Origin: Mycteria americana
Lineage: Eukaryota > Chordata > Aves > Ciconiiformes > Ciconiidae
DNA: 64,000 nucleotides
Direction of reading: 5' to 3'
Assembly: GCF_035582795.1 (NCBI RefSeq)
Contig: NC_134367.1
Span: 6,930,062-6,994,061, forward strand
Made by a program: the position numbers and the translations under genes
Notes under the pieces: model-generated
Told to the model about the DNA's origin: nothing
What the model saw: only the letters and a program-made list of their open reading frames with translations
The model's database searches: none
Shown: piece by piece, positions 12,601-25,100 of the stretch
How positions within the stretch are numbered: the first letter of the stretch is position 1
Layout of the letters: each line of letters begins with the position of its first letter

Positions 12601-13780
12601 GTAATCAGGTTGCCTTTCCCTCCTCTCTCCACCCCAGGAGTACACACACACCAGATCAAAAGCCTCTTTTTCAGAAAAACTGCAATTTTGTTTTCAGGAC
12701 TATTAATATAGAAATGTAATTTCAGTCCTTGGTAAAACAATTCCATTTTCTGATCTCCTTTTTACCTCATTTCAGGTGGGAATCTGCTCCTTTTCATTTC
12801 AGTCCACTGCAGAAAGGTAGAGCAAGCTCCAAAGGCCGTCTGTTATTGAATTTCGGTATCCTCAGCCTGTTCTCAAGTCGCTTCTAAGCATTCCCTTTCT
12901 TAAGCTAACCAGATTGACTCCAAGGCTTGGCAGGCTTAGCAACATTTTCATCAACCTTCTGATTCAGCTCTGAGCTCTCTCAAATTTATCCACAGCCTTT
13001 TGGAATCACAGCCAGGGTGGTTACAGTACTGTCGATGGGAGATGTAGTATCTCCTCTCCAGAACAGAATTTCTTGTTTTCATATCCAAAATCCATGTTAT
13101 CCCCTTCAGGCATAGTATCCCACTGGAGCTCAGGCCCAGTCGTTTGCTCATTTGCCACAACTCCTTTCCTCACTTGTCTTTTTTAAAGCTGCAAAGACTT
13201 CACAGTAATAGTTGCACTGTACTTGTACATTAAGCTCTTTCGATGCTTGTTACTCCAATACTCTGCTTGGTACTTGGGAAAGATGATGTATCAAACTTCT
13301 AAAGCAGTAAAAGCAGCACACGAGTAAAAAAACCTGGTACAACTTAGGAAAGTTAGAGTATAGATGTGGTTTCTGTCTCACAGGTAGCTGCTAGACAACC
13401 TTCTAGATAATGCTCCTATGTGGCGGTTGGTTTTATGGAAGGACATTGTATTTTTACTCAACAAGAAACTTGTCCATAGTCTTTAAATTCCAAGCTTTGC
13501 ATTAAAAACAAAGTATTTCTGAGGAGTCTGGGATACAGCTGTTTCATCAGTATCTTAAAAAGTGTGAACTAAGAGATTTAAAATATTTCTTCTGAATATT
13601 TTGACTGTAACCCTACAAGTAATGTAATTTCCCAGCAACACAAATATGATGGTTCCAACTGAGGAAAGCATATAGCTTATCCAAAGTCTTACAGACATCC
13701 GTTACTAGCAATAAGCAGGCTTGAGTGCTCTGATGAGCGTGAGCAATACTTACAACTTTTAATCCATATAGACTTTGCAG
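9691..13780. other. Intergenic, nothing recognised
   Basis: Mostly AT-rich single-copy DNA. Frames of 60-110 codons around 10444-11305 overlap on both strands without domains, GC bias or splice context, so I do not call a gene. Confidence 0.45.
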
Positions 13781-13784
13781 CAGT

Positions 13785-13930
13785 GGGTAATTATCATTAT
13801 TACCCCAGTCTATAGATGAGGAAACTGAGTCACTGAGGGATGAAGTGATTCGCCCAAAGAGCACAGTGAGTCAATAGGGGAGCTGGGAATAGAGGGCAGA
13901 ATTCCCTGTGTTATCCATTGGAGTCCTCAG
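13785..13930 (-). mobile_element. MIR-type (CORE-SINE) relic
   Basis: The plus strand reads ATTATTACCCC...ATAGATGAGGAAACTGAG, then AGTGATTCGCCCAAAG, CACAGTGAGTCA, GAGCTGGGAAT and a decayed tail. This follows, block by block and in order, the reverse complement of the MIR body (TTATCCCCATTTTACAGATGAGGAAACTGAGG...). The element therefore lies on the minus strand. MIR activity predates the amniote split, so recognisable bird copies are old. Confidence 0.7.
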
Positions 13931-14479
13931 ATAATATCATTTTATAAATGCTCCATCTTTGTAAAGACTTCAGTGCTATAATTATCTTCCCAGGACTCTC
14001 ATGGAAACAAGATATTTATAACTCTATTAAGCCTTTCCTAGTAATTTTATTATCAAAGTGAAAAAAATAAATAATGCTGTGCCAATCAGTTGCATGTCCA
14101 ATGTCATTCAGAATGGCTACATGATGAAAGCTTCTCCTTGGTTGTTTCAATTAAATGCTTGCTATCTTTTGAATGCCTTTCTTGTGTCTAATTCCCCTTC
14201 CACTGCATACCAGTGGAGAGGAAATATTTTTTGCCATGTGATGACCCACACATTTAGAATGTACCAAATAACTGGGAAAGATGCTTGCTGCCAATAAAGC
14301 CTACTGGTTTATGCTATAAATGTGACTGTTTAAAAAAAATATTTTTCCTAAAAGCCCTTAACATTTGTCAGTGTCACCTAAAATGAGCAAAGCTACCTCA
14401 GTATTTCCGCTAACCCTTGTATATCTTTAAAATTACAACACAGATGCCAAGACTAACTGTAAACAACAGGTTAGCAACT

Positions 14480-14640
14480 GAGGCATTTGGACCCTGGGTC
14501 AGCAAAGCACTTAAGCGTGTGCTTAAACTGAAATCCATTCCTATTTTGCAAATCCATTTTAAGTGTTTGCTTAAAGCAAAACACATGCTTAAGTTGAGTT
14601 TTGCTTGGCACAGCGCTTAGGCACAGCACAGAGCTAGGGC
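14480..14640. repeat. Palindromic element with CTTAAGC arms, MITE-like relic
   Basis: The left arm at about 14500-14526 (CAGCAAAGCACTTAAGCGTG) is an imperfect inverted copy of 14577-14606 (CAAAACACATGCTTAAGTTG...). Related CTTAAGC/GTGCTTAAA units occur between them. The whole stretch from GGACCCTGGGTCAGC to AGCTAGGGCCTTAG looks like one short palindromic transposon relic without coding capacity. Family unassigned. Confidence 0.5.
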
Positions 14641-15639
14641 CTTAGAATTAATTTCTTTTTGAAAGGAAGTCATTATTTTTAGCTTACCTCTCAATGGCTA
14701 CAGCCATATCTTTTAGTCCCCAGATATCTATTTTCAGGAGGTATACATGCTAAGCCTAAACTTCTGGTTTCTGTGACAATCAGTGGCACAGAAAAGATAT
14801 CGAATACCGTTACTAGCGGAAAGCAAGAGACCACTTGAAATACTTGACGGCTAAGTACAGATGAGAGGGGCCTTCAGTGAGCCTCATTAGAGGGAAGACA
14901 TAAAAGAATTTGCGATTATTCTGGGAGGTGGCTGCTGATACGACGGGTTATCTTTTCACCGTGCTGACTGGAGAAGATTCACTTGCAGTAGGTCAACAAT
15001 TTTAAGTCAAAATCTTTTGATGAGTTTTCTGTCAAATATTATATTTCCACAGGAAATTTATGATTTCAGGGAAAATGTTTATACTTTCCTCAAAAGTATC
15101 AAAAAAGGTTTGGTTGCAATGTGATAGTTTCTGTGGTTTTTTTTCTGAAACTCTTCTTTAATATACAGTAAAATCCAAAAATTATTAAAGGAAATTGGAT
15201 TTAAAAGAGTTTTACTGCTCATTTCTCTAGATTTCCTCTTTCTCATTAAGAAGATTCCTACCATTTGTTTCACTGGCCTAGACATGGGAGTTGTTTAGCC
15301 CAATATAAATGAATACCAACACATAGTATTGTGTTTAGTTTCTGGACAGTGATATAAATGATTGGCCAGCCCAAGCCACGGGTTTTGCTCGGATGGATCT
15401 GGCTTATGGCATGCATGGAGGAGGAACAATTGCATTTTCTAAGATGTTTTTTGAGAGATGCCCCACTGCATTCCCTCTAACATCCATACTTCATACAGAA
15501 GGTAGAATTACAAAGATAGGTCAAAATACATTATTTTTTTTCTCTGTGGGCTTAAAAATCTCCTGCTTCATACACCCTTGTGGTAGTGGTATGAATAAAA
15601 CCTCATTCTGACTCCTGCTACTGATATGTAGAAAAGCTT

Positions 15640-15830
15640 TCTAACAGTAGGGAGAGTCAGGTAAGAGGAGAAATCCCCCGTGGAAATTCATCACTGCTGT
15701 ATTTAAAAGCAGACTGGACAAACACTTGAAGAAGAATTTAGATACTGTTAATCCACTCCCGAGTAGGGTATCGTGATGACCTTTTAACACCCATCTAACC
15801 TTGTCCCAGTGGGCAAGTGCTGTCTTTCCC
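15640..15830 (+). mobile_element. Old CR1/L3-type LINE 3' end
   Basis: The series TTTAAAAGCAGACTGGACAA, then ACACTTGAAGAAG, then GATGACCTTTTAACA and ATCTAACCTTG follows the last coding segment and 3' UTR of CR1-like LINEs (VFKxxLDxxL then the GATGACCTT...CCAACC block). It is heavily decayed. The reading-frame part is too short to translate convincingly. Confidence 0.4.
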
Positions 15831-16149
15831 TCCCCCAGAAGCTTCTGAATTATTTCCAGGTAGAAGACCCCATTTAGCTCTATCACTTGACCACCACATT
15901 GCTTTACTAATCCACCTCCCTTGTTTTTTTCTATCTAGGAAAGTATGGCAAGTGCATGGAGATGTCATCCACTACAGGGCAGTCACACAGCGATGGGATC
16001 CCAGAGTGAAGCCCACTTTTCTTCGCCTGCTTGTTTGGTATCTCTCTGGCTGTCAAAAACAGGTACTTCTTTCCTGTCAAAAGCCTACACTTTAATAAAA
16101 AGATCTCCTGCCTTTCAGGACAAATATTTTCATGACTGATTCTAGCCTG

Positions 16150-16830
16150 CTAGGGAGTTGCTAAATCTGGTAGCCCAACAGAGGCAAAGCTGCCACAGCT
16201 CCATGCCCCTGGGTCCAGCCTGCAGCGAGGCTGCGCATGGATTCCCAGTAGGCTCATGCACAAACACACATGTACAACGTGTATATGCACTGATGGCCCC
16301 ACTGGCCAACACAGACAGAAACAATCAGCACTCACATGAGCAGCACCAAAGGCTTCGTCCTGCTCCCCTCTCTGGCAGATCAGGGTGAAGGTCTGTGACT
16401 GCAAAATATCTATAAAAATGCAGATGTACAATGCGGATCCCTCCAGTAGCTGGTCCTGAATCCTCGCTCTCCCCAGCTGCCTCCTGTCCAGAGAAACACA
16501 CATGCATACGCACGTACAAACGGGTCTCAGTCCACCCCCAGACGCCACAGGCTCTGCAGCAGCTGGCCTGAACCCCCTGGTCCCTCCAGCAGCCAGCTCC
16601 TCCACATGCCTCGCCCTGGGAGACACACACTTCACCTACTCGCCAGCTAGCCTGGCTGGATTTTTGGTAGCGATCGCACACTGACATAACGCACCTACAC
16701 AATGTGCACACCCACACTCCCTCCAGCTGCTGGCACCACGGACCCATGGCCCCTCCGACCCATGGTCCCACTCCTGTTGCTGCACTCACACTCCCATAAC
16801 CATATGTGCACACACAAGAGCACCCAGGAA
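16150..16830. repeat. GC-rich degenerate tandem repeat
   Basis: A CCCTCCAG-(C/T)-(A/T)GC box recurs at about 16440, 16580 and 16718. Each is followed 50-90 bases later by a CACACACATGCATACGCAC-like box (near 16495, 16622-16700 and 16797; an earlier one is near 16262). Units are roughly 115-145 bp and strongly diverged. The minus strand stays open in two overlapping frames over part of it, which fits repeat-derived composition better than a gene. Confidence 0.4.
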
Positions 16831-18472
16831 AAGAGTTAAAAACAGAGGGTAAGGAGAAGACAGGACAGACTGCACTGATCAGGCACAGGGCACAGCCAGA
16901 CAAGCAAACCACTCAGCAGCCTGTGTACATGCAACCAACTTCTTTTATCCCCTTATCCCTCCATTTTTCCACCGTCGTTCCTCCCCAACCCGCCTTGATC
17001 CCTCCCTTTCCCCACCTTTGGGTCCTCCCCTAAACATGCCATAAGAATTCTTGTGCAACCGCAAGCTGCTCCTCCCCTGCACCCCACAATGTGTCCCACA
17101 CCCACAGGCAGTGGGTGTCACCCCAGGACACGGCCAGCCCTGGGAGGTGCTGGGCAGGGCAGTGCTCAGGGTCCCCACCTGCTTTTGCTTCTTTGCTCCT
17201 CTGCGTGTGTGAGGGAATGTGGTTTTTATCACATACCCTAACAGTCCACAGGCTCTTCTTGCAGGATGTGGGAGGAAGAAGAATGTAGTTCTCAGACAGC
17301 ACAAGATCACACAGAGTCTGACAAACTCAGCAACACGCAGAAACTACACCAGAATTGTGCTTGTATTTAGGACAGAGCAGAAGCCATCTGCAGTGCTGTG
17401 TTATTAAATATTCACAGTTTTAGTTGGCTTCAGGTGCCTTTTATTCATTCTAACCAAACTGATGATGACCTTCAGGTTATACTCTCCTTTTAAGGACCTT
17501 TTTAGTTTAAAGTCAAGTTTGCCATTGCAGAATTTTGCTTTTTTGAGTTACCTCTCTTGGGGAAAAAAAACCCAACCAAAACAAAACTACACACACAAAA
17601 AAAACCCCCAACCCCTACATTTAATTAAACAGAAAAATAAAAAGAAATGCACATTGGGAAAAAAAATTATCTTCACAAAACAACAAGATACCTGATCAGA
17701 TATTGTGGACATTTCCAAATTTTAAAATTAAAATACATGCTTTTGGGTAATGACCACACATGAAAACCAAGGGAATAGTTTTTAGTTATGGAAGAGATTC
17801 TGAAACAGCAATTAAGAGTGCAGCTCTTGCAGAGCTGACCATTATGAGCTAAATTAGAAGTTGGACGAATCATTTTCCAACCATATAAATCATTAAAGTT
17901 TGTTAAATTGTTGTATCCACAACTGAGGTAAGCTAACCATTTAATGGATTATACACTGTGTTATTTTCCTATGGATGTTATTCCCATAGTTTTTACTTTG
18001 TTGTTGAAAGTCCATTTGTGTTTTTTTGCAAATACTTCTAAAATGATGAATAATCTTTACTTAAAAAGACTAAAAATACATGCCAGCTATTATCGTATAT
18101 GAAATCTGACAGTCGTTAAAGTGTTGGTATCTGAACTTATTTGACAGCGTCTTTGAACAACTTTTACTAGGTATTCTTTATAGCATTAAATATTTTTAGG
18201 TTTGTGCAATTCGTTCTACAAGTAAGTCATGTTAAAGGGAAAGCAAAAGTGTTCTATGTATTGGACAACCAGTCTAATGAATAGCAATAGCTTTTCTTCC
18301 AATCACTTTTCATTAGAAGCCAAACATCACAATCAAGCTTTCATTGCATATTCATGCAAGGACCGATTCTGAATCCTGTGGAGCAAATAAAGCTCAGTAG
18401 AAATTTTAGGTGCTCCAGTGGAACGAGACCCCAGTGTTTCCCATGCTTGCAATTTTTCTATTACAAATGCAT
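16831..18472. other. Intergenic, nothing recognised
   Basis: The left half is moderately GC-rich, the right half AT-rich. An A-rich, C-interrupted stretch lies at 17560-17665. No coding or repeat signature that I can name. Confidence 0.45.
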
Positions 18473-18478
18473 TTTATT
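18473..18478 (-). terminator. CYP39A1: Candidate poly(A) signal of CYP39A1
   Basis: AATAAA on the minus strand, about 610 bases after the CYP39A1 stop codon. It would give a 3' UTR of roughly 0.63 kb. I noticed no earlier AATAAA on the minus strand between the stop and this point. Usage is inferred. Confidence 0.5.
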
Positions 18479-19085
18479 TGAAAAAAGCTGGCACCGATTG
18501 TAGGCAGAGCAGGCCAGATCTTCACCTACCTACACAGGCAGTGATACATAAGTCATGCTAGTGTATCGTGGCTGTGGATCTGGTCCAGAGGTCTCTGCTC
18601 AGCACTGTCCTGTATTTGTGCACACCAGGGAGCCGTATGGAGTTACCACAAGGCACCACTTCGGCCTTGGTTCGAAGAGACCTGCAGGAAGCAGTGACCT
18701 GGCCCAAGGGACCTGCTTTTCCGCTGGTTCTAGCACAACTTCCATGCAGAATTTCCAAACATAGCAGCTTTTTGTCCTGAACGTCTGTTTGGGGAGTTTC
18801 CTGTATCAGATTTGCAAAGTCTGTGAATAATTGGCCCACAAATTATGAGTGCAGCAGGAGAGCTTGATTTTTAAATACTAGGAGGTAGGCAATCAGGTGA
18901 GGAGCACAGATATGACTATACTGGTATGGCACACCACAACGCAGAGTATGTACAGCATTTAAAGTTGAAATTAAGAACTGTTAAGGCAGAGAACCTATCT
19001 GAAGATGTAGGACAGGGAAGCAGCTCAGTGATCCATCCATCCAGGGGTGGCTGGCAAAGGAAAGTAAGTCAGTGCTGGGCAGCTT

Positions 19086-19157
19086 TCATTCCCGGCATTT
19101 ATACTGGACCCGGAATGGTGCCATGGGTTGCTGTGTCCCCACCAAATGTAAAGGGCT
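19086..19157 (-). CDS. CYP39A1: CYP39A1 exon 12 and stop
   Basis: A 23-codon terminal exon, [20 protein letters not shown] followed by CRE and TGA, after acceptor TTTGCAG. The human protein ends in the equivalent SYLHLVGVPQP...EYKQRI, so position and length agree. Confidence 0.92.
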   Translation of the reverse strand, partial: SPLHLVGTQQPMAPFRVQYKCRE

Positions 19158-22100
19158 CTGCAAAAAGAAGAAAATCAGTAGAAACATTTAAGTTAGTTCA
19201 GTTAATGGAATTATCATCATGCTTTAATATCAAGATACAGACATATTCTTGGAGCTTTGGCCTTAGAGAACCAAGACCAAATACTGAGAGTATTTCTTGG
19301 CTTTGCTGAAGCCATTGAGTAGGGCCTTCATGGTTACTTTTTATTCCACTCACTCTGACAGAGAATGACACATGAGATCTTAAGAAACTCTAATGGTTTT
19401 GAATATCTTCACCAGCATAATTGCCTGTGGGTGCGGACCCAAGTTACAATCAACTCCAGTGAGAGCTGGTGTGGCAACACACCATCCGTCAGGAAGAGGC
19501 AACTTTCCTCCATATTCTCGGTGGACTTTCTACCACCACTTGAGATCAACATCTCATGTTCTTCAAGGAGAGTGGAGGAATTAAGTTCTCCCAGCTTCCA
19601 ACTTCCAGCTTAAAGGGCAATCATACAAAGCCCATGCCACTCCAAACTTCTCCCTCTTCTCCTTGGCAGTTTAGCTCTAGGGCATGTTTGTCATGCTTAG
19701 GTTGTGGCAGGCAGACGTGCGGACTTCGCAGCAGTCCATGTTTGTGAGGAACAAGGATTTTTGGAACGTGGAAAGGACACAGTGCAAATGGGGAAGGAAA
19801 TTACTGCTGAGAGTGGAGACCGTGCCACTCTCCCTTAATGGTAAAATCTTTCTGTGTCACGGTTGCTCCTACAGTCTTACCCTAATCATTTCTCTTCCAC
19901 CACTGAATATGTAGTGGAAGGGCACTGCGAGTGCTGCATCTGATTTCATATCTTTAAAGTATTAATAATCCAGTTCCATATTCATTGTTTTTGTGAGTGG
20001 CAGAAAGCAATTATAAAATCTTCTGTAATGTTTAGGCAATGATGAGACAAAATACTCTCGTAGGTGCATTCTTGTATAGACAGCGTGGCCCCACTCACAT
20101 TGCTGGAGTTACTCTGGGTTTTCTGAGTTAAAACTCAGAAAGGCTTATTAAGATCGAGTTATTCATTACATGTTTTATTAACACTCCTCTCAAAATTTTG
20201 CTTCATTGTACATAACCACAGTTGAGCATGGTTGTTCAGCTGAGTGTGATGAATGAAGGATATAAAGACGTGGAATGCTATATAAATGCATGGATCTTTT
20301 ACCTCCTTTGGTACTGCATCCAAAAGCACAAATTCGTATTTGTACAGGAATAGCACAACAAACAACTGGATTTCCATGATAGCAAACCACCTGCAAGAAA
20401 AGGGAGGAAAATGTTGGCCGTCCAGCCTGACCATCACGCGCGTGTTATCATCAGATAAGAAACAGGGTGTCTTTGACACATTTTACATTCCATGCTTTAG
20501 TTCTGCCTGAAAGTTTATCTTCAGTAGGAAAATATGCTGTGGCTTTGTTCAGCTTCATTACTCAGCGACGAACACGAATGTAGCGGCTGCCCCTTCTTTC
20601 CGGTGAAACGTTAGACCGACAGTATCCCTCTGACACCCTATTTTAAACCAGCCCCTTATCATTATGGTTTTTTCCACTGTATAAACATTTATGTTCTTCT
20701 AACGCTTGCTGACTTGAAATAACTTCATAGGAGTGAGAAGACAGTCAAATATAGAAAAGGCTATATGACTAATTGTGCTATATAAAGTTATATAATACAG
20801 CTGGGAGCCTGATGACATCAGAGTAGCTGTGACAGCGGGAGTTATTATTTAATGCGTCAGCATTAGAATGCAGTATGAGACCCAAGGGCATGATTTTTTT
20901 TTCTGTAACACTCTCAGAAAGGTCTGTCTTAGTCAGTCCGGAGAAGATTTCAGATAACGGCAGGTGAACTCCTCTAGGCTATTATTTTTTAATGTTGATA
21001 TCTACAAGAGCTTTCTGCATTCAGGCACTAGCATGCACCTATGGTAGGTCATGGGATTACTCACTTGCAGAATTCAGACATAAGTCTTAAATGCTTAGTT
21101 AAAACAGTAATACTACCTTGCTTTTCTACACAGTTTATCTTCCATTATCTGAGAGATGCTGGAAAACTTGGATAAAACAGCTATTGGGGAATTCACTGGG
21201 GAGAAGGCCACATGATTGCGCACGGCGTCAGCCTGGATTTGGCCTGGCAGGTGTGAAGAGGAAGCTAACAAGCCCCACGAGACCCAAGCTAACTCCTGCA
21301 GAGCCATCCAGATCTGCGCTCTGAGCCGCCCCGTGCTCCGCAGTGGGAGGATGCTTGTTTGTTTTGGCCTAGCTTCAGACCCAAATTATCTCTGTGATTT
21401 CACATTGGAATTACCTTGAGATAGGGAGCTTTTGGTGACCTTGAGCTCAGGGGAATGCAGCGCAGAGATACTTCAATGGAAATTAGCTCAGGTCAGGCAG
21501 GACTTACTAGCCCAAACTCCATACCGGCAGCACCAGATAAAGGTGGGCTCCTTACAGTCACTGTACTGGTTGCACAGTGCAGCCCTGGACCCCTGGTGCT
21601 GGAGGTCCTGCCTCTGAGCCATGCTGACTGGTTTGGCATGGATGTACCATGATGCAACCAAACGCCAAAATGCCTCTAGGTTGCCCTGAAAGTGGAAATG
21701 CTGCATTTACAGAGGGCCGTACTTCAAATGCGATCACAGCCGGATGCGGGCTGAGCAGCTCTGACACCTCTGCACCCGCAGCGGGGTTAATCTACAATCT
21801 GTCCAAGCGGCAATGGATATAACCGATAACCGACTGCAGCACTTCCCACTGGTAGATCTCCAAGTGCTTTTCCCAACAGGCTGCTGTTGTTATTCCGCTC
21901 TGCAAACAGAGATGCTGAGACACACGGATGATAAGCAACACACATGTCCGAGGGTGGCCAGAGGGACAGTCCAGGAGTGAAAGGCACGACTGCAGAGTCC
22001 CAGTGCATCCTCCCATGGCACGTTGTACTGAGCAGAAACCATGAGCTTTCTTGCAGCTAAATGTCCCTTAGTTCCCACTTGTCTTTCGTATTCATGACTG

Positions 22101-25100
22101 AGTTCTAGAGCCTCCCCTAGAACTCTGAGTCACTGATGCCTTCCCATTTTATTTAGTGGCAAGGGGGTTTGACAAAGACGTGCTTTCTGAAATCTTGCCC
22201 CCAATGCACTACTACATATTGGTGTTGTGCTGGAACCCAGGAGTCCAGCTGTGGATTGAGGTCCTGCAGTAAATGGCGTCTGAGAATGAAATCACGGCCG
22301 TTGTGCTGAAGGGTTTACAATGTCAGCATAAGATAGGAGACAACAGACGGAGTCATGCAAGATAAGCACAGTCGCACAGGCAATAGTCACCTGGTTAGAC
22401 AGAAGTAGCTTCACTGCCATCAAATTTCTCCTTTAGGTAAAAAAGATGGCACAGAAATGGCTTTGTGGGAGCTCTTCCCATGTCAGTTTGGTAGAATATT
22501 TGACAAGTAAGTGATTTTCTAGCTTTCAGTTTGATTAAATTAGCTTTTAATTTCATGATGAACTTTTGCAATAGAGAAATTAAATGTTTAATATATTTCA
22601 TTTATAAATCCCAGTACTGAATTAAATGAAAATGTGTCTTAAACTTGAAATATTATTGTTTCATTCAGTCATATCAAGAAAATCTGCCACGTGGGATCTA
22701 GATACATCCCTTGATCTCATTTCCTTCCTTCCAAGACCACCACACTATTCTTTTAGAATTATTGCTGAAAAGCGTGAAGGTGTGTGTTACCTTGTGGACT
22801 GCCAAAGGGTTTGAAAGGACTTTTTGTCTCTCAGCAAGAAAAAGATTCTCCATCCGTTGTCTATGTAGAAATGTCATTTTCTTTCTAACCACAAACTTAT
22901 TTTAAAGATATTATCAGAGTCCAGAGAACAGCCTGAACAAAGAAATAGGTCAGTATATATAAACAAGCAGCTTTCAGAAACATTGTTTTGCAGCTTGTCC
23001 TGTACCTGCGGATGCCTCTTGTGAATTCTGCTGTCACCCTTGCTGGGAATGAGGCTGTGCTCATATTTAGCTTAGGAATATGGTACAAGCCACGGAGGTA
23101 CAGCAGTGAGTGAGCGCTTACCTCTGGCAAGCCTAAATGGTGAATATAGTTTTATTAGTTTTGTTTATGTCTTTAATGTCTTCACAAAATTTATCTGACA
23201 CTCATGTCCAGCCTGCTACAGGGTGCAGGTTCAAGAACGCAGATCCTATGCAACACCCTCTGGATTCCTCACTCCACATGGGACTCTTGAGTTAAACTGA
23301 CCAACTTTAAGGATTCTTGGTTATTTGCTTCCTAGAGGACAGCAGGTTTTGAAGGCAGAAAATTGAGCATAGAGATGTTTGAACACAGAAACAAGGAACA
23401 GCTGGCTCCCTGGGACTTGTTCCAGGAAGAGGGACAGCAGAGAAAACAGCAGAAGGAATGCAGGAAGCATCGAGGCTGGCATTGCTGGAGGAGTGAAGAG
23501 AGACAGGATCTGCAATTTAAGCCATCATACAATTGCGTGGGCCATAAGGCAAAGACAAGATTTAAACAGAGAGGAGACAGTTAAGACATCTGAAGATTAG
23601 CAAAGATGTCAATGGCATCATAGAGGATGGAAAGAGTCTCAGACCAGAGGAATGTTCTTTACGTTAGTTTAGAACTGGTTTATGGCAACCTAAAAGCCTG
23701 TGTCCATAAACTGGCACGTTTGCAAGTGGAACAACTCTCCCTTGATGAAAAGGTGCCTCAGCAGCAGCAGAGCTAGGCTGACTTTCCTCCCTGGGGGATA
23801 TCCCTTGATACGCTAGTCTCAGATTCTGCTTTTACATCGTGACTTAACCTGTCTTTTCCAGGAATGAAACCACTTTCAAATCAGTTTAAACAAGGTCCAG
23901 ATAATGCTGAACATTAGGGGACTGACAAAGAGCAAAGCAATGAAAACACTTTATCTCCAAGTGTAAGAGGAGCCCAGTTCAAGAGAGTTGTTCTCTGCAG
24001 GGTTTGGGAATAAATAAACCCCAGCTGTTTCACTGACCTTCCTGGACACTGATGCTTCCCTCCTCCAAATGCCACAAAGCTGTCCAAGAAAGCATTCTTC
24101 TCTAAATTTGCCTCTTTCCAACGATCCTGTGGGAAGAAACTTTTTTTCCAAATCAGCCTTATATAAATAAAGCTTAACTTTATTTCTCCAGGCTAAAAAT
24201 GACCTTGGACAGCTAATCCTCAATACAAAGTTGCACTAATGCCATTTTTTGCATTCAACCTGTTAGCGTTAGAGTCTGGATTCAAAAGTCAGCACCAACT
24301 CAGGGAAAGAAATGAGGGTCCCATATGAAACATACTTAGTGCTGGAAAGGTTTTCAAAATCACCCCTAAAGCATTCTTCCCATATCTCCCCATTTTTCTA
24401 AATCCCGCATCTTGAGCTATTGAAATGCCTATAAAAATGCGACCTTCTCCTTTTAAATATATGCACATTCAAAGCAAATGTTCAACCAGTACCTTCCCTC
24501 AGCCACAAAATTGTATCACGGCACACAAACGGCTCATGCACATCTTGCATACCAACCATTTCTAAGACCTGTGCACAGATAAATGCAAGGTGTATGAGCT
24601 GTCACACAACAGAAAGGCAAGGATTGCACAGCCCCATTCTCAGGTGCAAGCCAGTGTGCGAGAAAATGAACTCTTCTCAACTAAAACAGCCTGTCTGTAC
24701 CCAGAGGGCTCCTTGCTCCATCCTGAGTTGCTTTAAGAGAAAAGGAACAACAGGAGGAGCAAAGCAATATCGGCTAAAGTTTGGGTGGGTGACACTGACA
24801 GAAGTAAATCTCTTGAATGCTGGGTGACAAACTATACCAACCTCCAGAAACTCAGTGCAACTCTACCAAGGCCTTCAAGTAACACCCTGTCAAGTTTATG
24901 GTGGCTAACTCCTCTGATGAAGCTGTCTTAGAGAAGATGTAATCTTGTGTTGGTTTATTTTGGATTTTTTTCAGCTTGGGCTGTTTAGAGCTTTCTGAAG
25001 AGGAAACCCGTTCACATCAAAATCCAATAAAACCAAGAAAAAAAATCTCAGCAGTGATGAAGCAAGGTGAAACCATTTGGAATGGCAATGTCCAAGGGGT

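Noticed and set aside
22190-22270. GGAACCCAGGAGTCCAGCT, suspected second CORE-SINE
   Set aside because: Only one short block matches and the order of the remaining MIR blocks is absent.
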